DNA of 64,000 nt from Nectonema munidae. Its lineage: Eukaryota; Nematomorpha; Nectonematoida; Nectonematidae. This document shows positions 1 to 62,894 of the stretch, piece by piece (position 1 is the first letter of the stretch; every line of letters starts with the position of its first letter). Below the pieces are notes generated by a model. That model did not search any database. It was given only the letters and a program-made list of their open reading frames with translations, and was not told the origin of the DNA. The translations under genes were made by a program, and so were the position numbers. The stretch spans positions 243,501 through 307,500 of the forward strand of contig JAUIRK010000889.1 of NCBI GenBank assembly GCA_030549495.1, read 5' to 3'.

Positions 1-166
1 AGTTTTTAAATGAAAAGCCAATTTTTAGGTTTGTAGATTAACGATCTAGCGCTTAACAATAACTTCTGACTAAACTAAAGTACAAAAAGGTGTCGAACTT
101 CCGGTTACCGAAATTAATATTTTCATTACGATTTGTATAATTTAACAAAATTTAAAAATGTTTCAG

Positions 167-341
167 AAAACTCGATGAACAAAGAAAGAAAAGATAATGA
201 TCAGCACTCTGTCCAATCTCTCCTGATGACGAGTAGAGATTACCTGTATCCCTGCGTCATTCAATACGCCGCTATCTGTGCGAACCTTTGCTACGCGGTC
301 TGGAAGCGCATTGGCAAAAGAATTTACGCTAAAAGATCCAA
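167..341 (+). CDS. otopetrin exon A (internal)
   Basis: About 58 codons. A linker rich in charged residues is followed by a membrane helix with the conserved PCVIQY...AVWKRIGKR signature. It enters after TTTCAG and leaves at GTATAA after two bases of a Lys codon. Confidence 0.88.
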
Positions 342-3300
342 GTATAATTTTTGTCCTCAGTTTCCCTACGCTCTAATCACTCCCACACTTTCTCAGCTCA
401 TTAGGATATTTTCATTTTACGTTTATTTACTTTAAATGTGTCCTTTTTTAGTCTTTAAGTTCGTCATTTTTTTACCGTTTATTTCGTCCCGTTTTACCTT
501 CAAATTCGTCACTAGCGTATTTTACGTTAAATTCGTCATTTTTGACTGTTTAAACTTCGTTCTTTTTAACTTAAAGCACTTAACTTTTAGTGTATCTTTT
601 TTTACTTTGGTCTTTTCGTTCCTACATTTTTACTTCAAATTTCTCCTATTTTAGACCTATTTAACTTAAATTGTTCTTTTCTTACTTTAAGATCGTTTTT
701 TTTGCTTTTTTTTAACTTTAAGTTCGTTCCATTTTTCCTCCTTAAGTAGGTCCTTTTTAAGTTCAAGCTCGTCCTATTTTTCTATAAGCTGGAACTTTTT
801 TACTTTAAATTGGGCATCTTAAAACTCTTTAAGTTCATCTATTTTACTTTTAAAGTTCGTCTTTTATATTTTTAAACCCTCGTTTTTTTAACTTTATTCC
901 TCCTTATTTAATTGATATTTGTTCTTTCTTACTGTAAGTTCGACCTTTTTTTCGTCTTTTTTTAAATATTTTTTTTAGTTTTCCTACGACTCAATCATTC
1001 CTAAACTTATTCAATGTATTACTTAAATTTTTAGCCTATTTATAAATAGAAGTTGAGAAAAGTGGTCTTTTTCATCATAAAATTTTGTAGCTAATTTACT
1101 TCTTATTTTTTAATATATACCATATTTTAATTAGGTCAACATATCTTCAAAGGGTCGCTATTAAAGTTTATTTGCGTTTAGGATTAAGTCCTCAATTGTG
1201 ACTTCGTTATCGTATGCCCAATTATGGAAGCATATTCCTGGATTGAATGCGATATCGACAACTGAATTTTTATAATTATATTCTGTAATTTAAATCCTTT
1301 GTTCCAAAGTATTTTTCGCGGTCTTTTTTAAGAAGAAAATAGAAATAAGAGTTGATACAGAAGGACTCCGCAAAAATAGTCATAGACATATAGCTCACAA
1401 GTCTCCTTTTTTCGAATAAGCGAACAGAGAATTGGTAAAAAAATCGTAAAAATAAAAAAAAATCGATATATTTTTTTATTTCATTATAAATTGTAAATGC
1501 AGTATTATATAAAATGTATACTCTATAACAATAAAAATGTCATGCTGAATAATTTCTCGGCCTGGACAGTTAAATTTTAACACGTATAAAAATTACTTTG
1601 GGTATACGATTATCATAATTTAAATTAATAATTAAAACAATATATGAAATTAAATATATTGGTAAAAAAAAGAAGAAAATAACAAAAAATTTCCAATAAT
1701 TTTATATGAGGTCCAGACATTCCTCTATCATGAATAATTTATTTATTTTAGATAAATAAGATCAACAGTTTTGACAAAAATTAATTTAAAATCATATTCA
1801 TTGTTTTTGACATTCAATGTCAAGCATTTTGGAGAGTGCTGGTGTAAGACGAAAGTCAACGTATTTTTCACGACTCCCAATATTTTTGGATGTGAGATGA
1901 GATGACTCTGCGTGTATAACGGAAAAAAATCTTGCCAGGTTTCTTGGTAATAAAACTGTTACAACAGTTGGTATCATAATATCTTTATTTTAAAAACTTG
2001 GAAAAAATTTCTCGATTCATTTTGAAAGGATCTCATTTTAGGAAATAGATTAAGTGTGCACTTTTTTGATTTTATTTCCATTCTCTGATGGGAGCAAGCT
2101 TTGCAAATGGAGTTTACCTTTTCTCTTCCTCTCTTCATTTTTATAGGAATAAGGATAGAGAAATCATAAGTAATCACGTGGCGTCTGACAACATAAACAA
2201 AGGATTGTTCTTCGGTTTAGCACTCCTCATTCTCTCCCTCATTTCTCTGAGTCTTTTGCTCGCGTCTTCCGCCACCTCTCAGAAATCGCCATTTGGCGCC
2301 GTCTCCTATACCATATGTCAGTCAAGCCAAATACTCATACTCATTTTATCTCTTATGGCGCTGATTGGAGCTTTTATCCGCTTCCACTCCCTACACTATA
2401 CCACTTACAAAATGGCCGCCCTAATTTCGTCGGCCACCTCTCATGTGTCATCTCCCAACTTTCGTGAAACGGAGGAGGAAGAAGAGAACGAAATGAGTAT
2501 GAAGCGGATCAACTTTGCGTCCAGCTTGGAAAACAAGTTGATGTTTCTGGGAAGTGTGGCTGAATACTTCTACGCTGTGTTGAGTGCGATCAGCGCTTTC
2601 CATACCCTCACAAATCAGTAAGAGAGTCACAGCACTCATCATTTTACTCTTTAACTTCAATCAAGAAATCATTAGTTCGAAAACAATTGATCACAAAAAG
2701 CAAGAAAACCAGCTATGGCCAGTGGCGTGTAATAAGCTGACCAATTACCCAATGTAAAATGAGAATAAAAAAGTCGAAGTTCACGCAAACACTGTGAAGT
2801 AGTTAGCTGAGGAAAACTAAATACAGTAACAAAACATAAATAAAAAAAAGCTAATTGGATTGAATAATGAATCTATTTCATCTGCCAATAAAAGATCCGT
2901 GTTATATATACTATTTTTATTTTTAAATTGTGTTTTTTCAATTCTAATTTGTCTTTTTTAGTTCAATTTGTCTTTTTTAAATTCTAAACGCTCTTTCTAA
3001 AATAAAAAATAAATTTAGAACTTAAAAAAGACAAATTGGAATTGAAAAGACAATTTAGAACTTAAAAAGACAAATTTAAACTTAAAAAAGACAAATTGGA
3101 AGAAGACAATTTCAAACTTAAAAACGACAAATTAGAACTTAAAAAAGACAAATTAGAATTGAAAGAAGACAATTTAGAACTTAAAAAAAAATTTGAACTT
3201 AAAAAAGACTACTTGGAATTGAAAGAAGACAATTTCGAATTAAAAAAAACTATTTAGAAGTAAAAATAGTATATATATATATATATATAGATCAATCGTC

Positions 3301-4648
3301 CTTATGGTATAATTTCTTTGAATTATTGTATAAAATTAAATAAATATATTATGCTTTGATTTTGGTTAAAATATTTTAACAAACTTTTGAACTTAAATAG
3401 CATTAAAACTCTATTTTTTTAAAATTCCCGCAATTTTCTATTAGCATTGCGATTATAGAAATTATAAAAAATAATTTTATTTTGGAAAAAAAAATTCGTT
3501 CCCTTTTTATTATTGGCATATGCCCAATAATAATAATCATCAAAAATAGACGATGCATCGCGCTATGATGGCAAAATTCATTTTCGAAATTTATGCTATT
3601 TTGCGTCTCATGCCAACTTTACATTTTTAATAGCAAAGCATGATTTACAATATCTCTTGTGTTAAGCGAAATTCGTTTTTGGGACAGATCATGTTTAACT
3701 TCATTTTTCTAATCCAATTTTTTAGGAAAAAAAATCAATTAATTGCTTTCTACGTTTAAATATTTCCATTAGCGTGTGCTTCTAGTTGAAAAAGTTTTTC
3801 AATATTAAAATTCATTTTTTGGGGTTGAGTAAATGATAATGAGTGATTCAAAAGACGGCACACATGGCAAAACAAGTTATCCGTAAAACATAAAATCCTC
3901 TACGTTAATTAATGCTTTTCAATACAAACCCTGTGCTTTACATTCTACCTTTCTTCCCGTTAGCGAGTTAGACATTTTAATGTGCTATTTGAAAAAAGAA
4001 TGGTATCCATATGCAGTCTGTTACATAGATACAGCGCTCTGATCATTTAAATCTGTAAATAGATTTTCCCTATTTATGGGAGCTTTGAAGCGATTAATTC
4101 GTTGCGCGTGTTTAATTTGTATCAAGTGAAGTACGATTTTTTATTTGAAATTTTTCCCATCTTTAAAATTTAACTTTACAAGTTGTAAAAAAAGAGCTAA
4201 ATCAAAAATGTATTCAAAATATTGCGCTAAGTGAATTCGCGTTAACCATGGGGGTATATAAAAAGAGAGGTATACCTAAGTCAATTTCTGGCATTTAAGG
4301 TCTCTTCTCATCATCATGAACGCAAGTGTTACACTCATTCAAACAACAATCCAAAACATATTCATGTACACCGGCTTGCACAGATGCAGCATCACCCCCG
4401 AACACTTCATCGACAAGCCTGGGCGCCAATTTGTCACGTTTATAATCTTTTGCAACACCTCTCTCTGCTTCTTCAACTTATGTGCCCCGGAAAAGAGCAC
4501 AGCAGAGGGCGCTATTCAGCCTAGCTTCTACGGAAAGATGTGCTGGAGCATACTGAGTCACGTTCTCACCCCCTTCATCGTTTTCTACAGATTCCACTCC
4601 ATCACATGTTTGGCTCAAATTTGGAAGAAAACGTACAGATCACGATAA
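167..4648 (+). CDS. otopetrin-family proton channel, 3' part (exons 167-341, 2147-2617, 4300-4648)
   Basis: Three exons join in frame: 167-341, 2147-2617 and 4300-4648. The first junction splits an AAG codon and the second a CAG codon, with AG acceptors (TTTCAG, TTATAG, TTTAAG) and GT donors (GTATAA, GTAAGA). Family signatures occur in the expected order: YLYPCVIQYAAICANLCYAVWK, read as two parts here (YLYPCVIQYA and ICANLCYAVWK), then NINKGLFFG, then KPGRQFVTF, YGKMCWSILSH and FYRFHS followed by IWKKTYRSR and a stop. Otopetrins are twelve-helix proton-selective channels of the plasma membrane, used in acid sensing and pH balance. The N-terminal half lies left of the window. The gene converges on the flippase gene at 9.7 kb. 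Family assignment rests on recalled motifs; the channel role is known for the family and inferred here. Confidence 0.92.
342..2146 (+). other. otopetrin intron with degenerate T-rich minisatellite
   Basis: From about 436 to 1000 the + strand is a decayed tandem array built on TTTTTACTTTAAGTTCGTC-like units of roughly 20-30 bases. Its complement (GACGAACTTAAA...) resembles the unit seen at 3000-3257. The rest (1000-2146) is AT-rich with no gene recognised; open frames here are low-complexity shadows. Confidence 0.6.
2147..2617 (+). CDS. otopetrin exon B (internal)
   Basis: 157 codons. It holds NKGLFFG followed by a hydrophobic helix, a second helix (SSQILILILSLMALIGAFIR), an acidic loop with a run of six Glu and Asn (EEEEEN), and a third helix ending in AISAF. 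The conserved order helix, helix, acidic loop, helix fits the C-terminal otopetrin domain. Local GC content is clearly higher than in the flanking introns. Confidence 0.9.
2935..3260 (+). repeat. 21-bp heptad-coding minisatellite with inverted head
   Basis: From 3000 to 3257 there are repeated units close to GAACTTAAAAAAGACAAATTA (21 bases), which read ELKKDKL. From 2938 to about 2995 the same unit appears in reverse complement, making a large imperfect palindrome. An open frame without ATG runs 3066-3257 (63 codons) and reads as coiled-coil heptads. It lies in the second otopetrin intron of the window and is followed by an (AT)n run at 3269-3289. Confidence 0.75.
4255..4286 (+). promoter_or_regulatory. 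TATA-like box and initiator before last otopetrin exon
   Basis: TATATAAAAAG at 4255-4265 is followed by TCAATT at 4281-4286, so the initiator A lies 28 bases after the first T, normal core-promoter spacing. It sits in the intron 35-45 bases before the exon. In this AT-rich DNA a chance match is possible. Confidence 0.4.
4300..4648 (+). CDS. otopetrin last exon
   Basis: 116 codons plus TAA. It carries QTTIQNIFMYTGLHR, KPGRQFVTF and FYRFHS, which are the best conserved C-terminal otopetrin blocks. The first in-frame ATG is at 4316, sixteen bases into the exon, and a TATA-like box lies just upstream (see 4255), so a short product starting inside this exon is conceivable. Confidence 0.93.
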
Positions 4649-4733
4649 ATCATGGATTCATGAAGAAATTCCTGAATCGCCTAACACTACCTTAGGTGGC
4701 ACACAAGGTGTTGTACTAATTTATACAAACACA

Positions 4734-4739
4734 AATAAA
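4734..4739 (+). terminator. poly(A) signal of the otopetrin gene
   Basis: AATAAA 86 bases after the stop codon of the last otopetrin exon. Confidence 0.7.
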
Positions 4740-4796
4740 ACTTAGCTTTCATAATCAAAGAAATCACAATTTTAAATAATATATATTGCTGTAGAT

Positions 4797-5098
4797 CAGT
4801 ACCGGATTTTGCATTTAGTCCCATAAGGGCAGGAATGGAACAAGAATTATATATGTTAAGAGGGTCTTCAAAAATATCTATTCATGATATGAGAGTTGAA
4901 TTCATTTTTCTAGCATTAATTTTGGCAAATTGAACTAGCATTTCAACTGCTTAAATGTCTAAAACAAATACATACATAAGACAAGCATATAAGTCATATA
5001 TCTAGCTTAAAAAAAGCATAACATTGTGAGGAGCGAAGGAGAGCTGGGGGTGGGGGTGGGGTAACTGTATCTTTTAGGCCCCTCTGGATACGCCTCTG
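4797..5098. mobile_element. hAT-like non-autonomous element, degenerate
   Basis: The left end CAGTACCGGATTTTGC and the right end, read in reverse as CAGAGGCGTATCCAGAGGGG, form imperfect terminal inverted repeats of the common CAG..GG.GGATCC type. A G-rich run (5047-5061) lies inside the right end. No clear 8-bp target duplication was seen. Confidence 0.4.
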
Positions 5099-7800
5099 TC
5101 TATACAATTTTCAGGTCACATAAAATCTCAGCCATTTACAGGTTTTTATTAAGATCTAAGCTTTTCGAATTATTCATGAAAGTACTTTTCCTTAACACAA
5201 AGCAAGGTAGCGATCTTGTGTGCACTAATAGCTGGATTAAAGGTCATTTTCCTACATAAAATTGACCTCAAAAAATAAACTGGCCAATTTGTACTCTAAT
5301 GAGGGTGCAAAGTTATACATCAATAGCTACTCTAATCTTATAGTGATTAGTGGTTACTATACAGTCAAAAATCTTCAGTTCCTTGATTTAACTTACTTTC
5401 TTTTATTGGTGAATCTAGAATAGCTGTATTTTCTCAATTTCAGGCCACCTATCAAAATGTGCTTTAGTTCAGAATCCAGATTCAGTAACATCTTTTTCCC
5501 ACTATCAATCAATTTCTTGGCTTCGTATCTCGACAATGAAGCATGCATTTATATCAATTCCAGAGAAAAAACATTTTGTATTTTCTTCAAAAAATTTGTT
5601 TTCTTTGAAGAAATCAAGGACCAAAAGTTGAAGGAGTAAATGTGAGGAGTAAGAGGATATCATAGTGATGAGCCTTAGCTTCGATTACATTATACAATAG
5701 ATTGAATACCTCGTTCCATATTCGCATGCCAAAACGATGTCGTTTAAAAGATTACGAAAATAATACGAAGATTAGTTAGAAATTAGCAGCTAACTTTTAA
5801 TTAATAAATCTAATTAAAGTAAAATAAGGCCCCATTTAAAATGGAACAAGACATGCCATGTTTGTATATTTAAAGTAATACGTTGGCACACATGCTTAAT
5901 TCTGTTTAAAGTGAAATTTACTGTGTGAATTTTGTCTCGTTTTGGGTTAAGTCAAAAATTTTTTGAAGTTAAAAAGGCACCACCATTGGAAGAAGGTTAG
6001 TATTCTTTCGGTTAAAGACGCATCAATATGGGTGTTGCTGGGTAGAATATATACTTCCTCGAAAGTTTGGCATAAAATAAGCTAATACTAGCAAAATTGT
6101 TTTTACCACAGTAATGACATAACTTCAATGTGAAACAATAGTATAATAAATTAAGTAGGTGTTACAAACTGTAATTAGCATTTGGTTAGATGCGGAATTC
6201 AATTACTCAAGGTCTTGCGTTGGATCCCACATCAAGCTCAAGTAGACATTTTCCATGTACATATTTTCCACGTAGTTTCTCATACCACAGACATGATCTT
6301 CACGTTCGATATTTCAATTAAATGCATCTTTCATTGTAAGACAGGTTTTTCAATTATTTTAGCTATGTGCCAGAATGAAAGACTCAACTATTTTTCATCC
6401 ATATTAAAAAAGATTGGTGAAAGCTTTGTGAACTCTTCGACATATAAAAGCAATTCCAAAATTGTTAAATACCTGCTCTTTAAATTTTACTTATTAAATT
6501 TTTTACAAAATCTAGATTATTTACAAAATATGGGCTATTAAAAGAGTTGACCTATTAATAAAAAGTTAAATTGAGCTGGCCTAATACCTTGGACTTCTTT
6601 TACACAAACTCTATGAAATAAAACTATTTCCAAAGTTGACTTTATTGACTTGTAACTGTTCTAGTGACTACTCTTACGCACATTCTTCATAGACAATGAC
6701 ATATGGGCGAATAATAAATTCCTACTAGCACTAGAGTAACAGGGAGATAAAAATTCTCTCCAATTTGACTTTGATCATTTATAATTTGAACTTGAAAAGG
6801 GCATAGATCGCTAATATAAGTCTGAATTCATTGCATAAGAGTGTTGATGACCAATCAAATCCAACATGCCAGATTTTTATCGATTGGCCGCATTCAATGA
6901 AAATGACGTGTAAATATAATTCAATTTATTAAGTAAAAATAATTGCTTCATCTTGGATGAGTTGAAGAAAAAACTTAAAAGATAAATAAATCAATAACAA
7001 GGACGCGTAACAACATTTTGATGAGAAAAATCAGTGCATAGATCATATGCGGTAAGTGAATCGCCAATTCCAGAACATAAACCAACAAAGTAAATATTTA
7101 TGCGCAATATAGTAACAATGTATATAATATATATACTGGAGATGCAAATACACAAAGAAAATAGAATGTATGTTCGAAGATACGCAAGCACATAAAGAAA
7201 AATAAAGTTGACTTTAATGATTTAAATAAAATTAACCTGATGATGAACAATCAATAATAATAATACTGTTGGAAGGAAAAAGAAACTTTAAAATCGTGAA
7301 ATGAATGGATGATATAGTAAGCGATGGAGGTAAATATAAAACTGAAATTGGTGCACAAAATAATATAATTGAACAAATTATGAAGAAGATGTTTTAGAAA
7401 AAAATAAAGCTAATCAATAAAAAAACTAAAAATCAATAAAAATAATCCTGCACTATTTTAAATATTATTAATACTTTTTTTTCTTCAATGCGATGATGAA
7501 CATTAAAAAGCTACTCTTTACTTCAGAACAACAATCATACTTTGTGTGCCTCCATTGGCGTGAAGGAAGAATTTCTATTTTCTTGAAAAGGTTTAAACTT
7601 CAAAGACTTTATCTAAAAAATCGTATTTCATCAAACTACGAAAGAAAATGTGTATTTCCTATTTTCAATAGCAATAAAAGTAATAATAATAAATCGGTTT
7701 TACGGCTACTTTCCTAACAAGGCGGGGTCTAGCCTGTGTTGCAACCACATATAAAAAGAATACACAAGATTACACTTCCAAAATTCCCTATTTTCTTCAT
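5099..7800. other. intergenic, nothing clear except a SINE scrap
   Basis: AT-rich sequence with open frames of up to 119 codons that show no family motif. The only recognisable item is the SINE-like scrap at 6196-6245. Confidence 0.5.
6196..6245 (+). repeat. SINE fragment with decayed tRNA-type B box
   Basis: The stretch ACTCAAGGTCTTGCGTTGGATCCCACATCAAG, read as ACTCAAGGTCTTGCG then TTGGATCCCACATCAAG, matches the better copy at 26510-26545, where the B box is GGGTTCGATCCC. Confidence 0.5.
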
Positions 7801-7840
7801 CCCCTATTTTTAAATTTCTTTTTTTTCATATCGTTAAGAA

Positions 7841-7985
7841 CTACTTCTTTGGTCCTCCCTTAGATTTATCTATATTTTGCTGTTTCTACGCTATATTTTA
7901 ATGAACTCTTCAGCTGGTCTTGTGTTTACATGCCCAAACCACCTTAATCGTTGCCTCCCTATTACTTTATTGATTTCATTTAAAA
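7841..7985 (-). mobile_element. LINE 3'-end fragment (RLRWFGHV motif)
   Basis: On the - strand the sequence reads RQRLRWFGHVNTRPAEEFIK and, after a frame change and stops, KSKGGPKK. This LRWFGHV...GRPKK pattern is typical of the C-terminal end of non-LTR retrotransposon polyproteins. It is a short dead fragment with stops and a frameshift. Confidence 0.6.
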
Positions 7986-7999
7986 TTACACAAACTTTT

Positions 8000-9706
8000 T
8001 ATCTTTTCATTGCTTAATTTATCTTTCCAATTAGATTTACAAATAATTCTTAACATTCTCATCTCAGTTGTAACTATGTATCTTCCATATTCCTCATTTA
8101 TCAATTAAAAAGGAACTGAACTAGAACATTTTATGCTATACTACCTACCATTTTGAGTCAAGATAAGTTTCACAAATTTTTTGTTTTTACGGCATGAAAA
8201 AGTCAATAAGGTTCAATTTGTATTTTTCAAGCACCTTTGATATCGTTTAGTTTTTAAATTTTTAAAAATTTGGATTTCTTTTCCAAGCAAATTTACGAAG
8301 GAGACAAAACTAAATCACAATGTGATTTCAGCTGGATTAGAAATTGTGATAGAATAAAATAAAAGTAAATTAAAAAAATCAAAAGGCATACGAAAGATTT
8401 GGGCTCGAGTGTAGGTGAAAAAGGCGAACTTTATTCGAGTAGATCAAATTTTTTAGGACTCGAGCATGAACAAAAAAACTAGAGAGAATAATCCGTTTTC
8501 ATTTACATGAATTAAAAATTTTTCAGCTAAAAAATATAGAGGGTGGTAATTATAAATTTTTGTAATTAACAAAGCTTTCCTCGTCCCTTTACGACTAATT
8601 AAAAACAGGATTATGAATACACAATGTGAAACACATATTACAATTTCAAGTTTATCAATTGATATATGATAGAATTAAAGCGTCTAAAAATATATAAATA
8701 AAATATCCTTACTAACAACTTGTTTCAGCAGGAGACTGCCTTGTTCAGAGAAAAAAAAAGAATATTTCTAAAGTTTATTTGCCTCTCAAAAATGTACAAT
8801 TGAGATTAAACATTAAAAAATTTACTTTTACTATCTAATTATCATATATACAAAATTGCAACATATGGTCGTGCATGCGCCTTAAAATATACGCATCGTG
8901 GTGAAAGAAATGCCTAAAAGTGCATATAGCGCATTTGTTATATTGCACATTTCATTCGAACGATAGATCAATTTTTTTTCCAATAAATTTAGAAGGTCTT
9001 TGATTCTTGAAGTGATTTTTCAGGGAAAATGCTTATTTAGAGTATATTTAAAAATTTTTCAAAATTTAATGTTTGAGAGACATTCATTGTCTGTGCTAAA
9101 TGATATTTCGCATGTATATGCAAATAACCACTGTTAAAATATCGATCCAACACAGGCCTTGGAATCTCACACACAATTGACACTATGGTAGGATGGTGTG
9201 ATATGTAAAAACCAAGTTTGAAGTAAGAAGTAAATATCCATGCAAGCTTTTTTGGTCTGAGAAAACTTTAAAAGGCTCCAATTTGCAGGCGTAATGCAAA
9301 GTGACTGGTAGATTTTAATAAAAAAGGTTATATGAGTTCTATTCTGTACGTCTTTCAAATATAAGATAAATCATTAACTCTTTGTCTTTAATAGTTTGTT
9401 TATATCCATTTAAAAATTTTAAGGAAATACGCAATCAGACAAAGACCAGAAAACTCGCAAACAAGATATGCTTATTGATATAATATAAGCAGCATGCATA
9501 AATCGATCTCACATATTTGAAAACACATGTCAATCAACTACGCTTATCTCGGTATGTACAACAATAGCATACATCTCCGAACCACAAGCTATATATAGGC
9601 TGCAAAGTACGCTATATTTAGGTCAAAAAGAGGAGTTTCAGTTTTTGGTTCAATCAACAGGGGAGTTTCACTATTTTCATGTTTCTCGAACACTAATAAA
9701 GAAAGA
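8000..9706. other. intergenic, 3' flank of the flippase gene
   Basis: AT-rich, no gene recognised. Any 3' UTR of the flippase gene (- strand) would lie in the right-hand part. I could not choose a poly(A) signal. Confidence 0.4.
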
Positions 9707-62116
<52,410 letters not shown>

Positions 62117-62894
62117 CTAAAAAAAGACAACATAGACTCATTCAATTCATTTGGTTTGGCATCTGACTGCATAAGACGACTCCATAAATTTCCAAATTAA
62201 CAGTTGAAGAATGATCTTTAAGTAAACTTTACAGTTTGGGATTTTTTATATGTAAAATAGGTATTCTTTCAATCATAAAAACCTTAAATGATCGATATGC
62301 TTAGAGTCTATTTCGAGAAACGAGTGGGGAAATCCAAGTGTATAAATGGAATTTTTGATTGCATGAATAGAAATTTTGTTAGAAAAAGATTACAAAATTA
62401 TGGAAAATTCAAAAAAAAAATCTAGCTGAAGAGTATATGTCAACTTATTCCTGTCGATTACTTACAGAATTAATTTTTTCCCACCTACAACTCAAAACAA
62501 CAACTAATTTAAAAAAAATTTTTTAACTAATACCAGAAAAAAAGACTGTTACAAACTCTTCCAAAAATTAAAAATTAAAATTTTTTAATTTTACTTTTCA
62601 ATTTGTTCAAATTCTTAGTTTTTGATTTTAATTTCTTTTATCATGATTTTATACAAAACATAAAAAGGTTCGATTCTCCACCAAGCCTAACCCTAACCCT
62701 TTTACAAAACAAATTTTCAATTGGATTATTTAGAAAAATTATATTTTTAGTATTAAAATTATATAAATTAATTTATTCAAATTATATTTTTAGTATTAAT
62801 TATATAAATTAATTTATTCAAATTATATATTTATAAAAAATAAATATTATAAAATTTATAATATTTATATACTGCGCAAACGAGAAGATTCATT
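62117..62894. other. flippase intron, AT-rich with a short tandem repeat
   Basis: A unit of about 47 bases rich in ATTATATAAATTAATTTATT is tandemly doubled at about 62733-62830. A GGTTCGATTC box with CCTAACCCTAACCC follows at 62668-62700. No exon seen. Confidence 0.5.

Noticed and set aside
436-654. 72-codon Phe/Leu-rich frame resembling a membrane protein
   Set aside because: It is a reading of the degenerate T-rich minisatellite in an otopetrin intron.
3000-3257. CRISPR-like array of regular short repeats
   Set aside because: Units are directly adjacent with no unique spacers and the genome is eukaryotic; it is a minisatellite.
62668-62700. Telomeric repeat (CCTAACCCTAACCC)
   Set aside because: Barely two units within an intron; too short to mark a telomere or fusion point.
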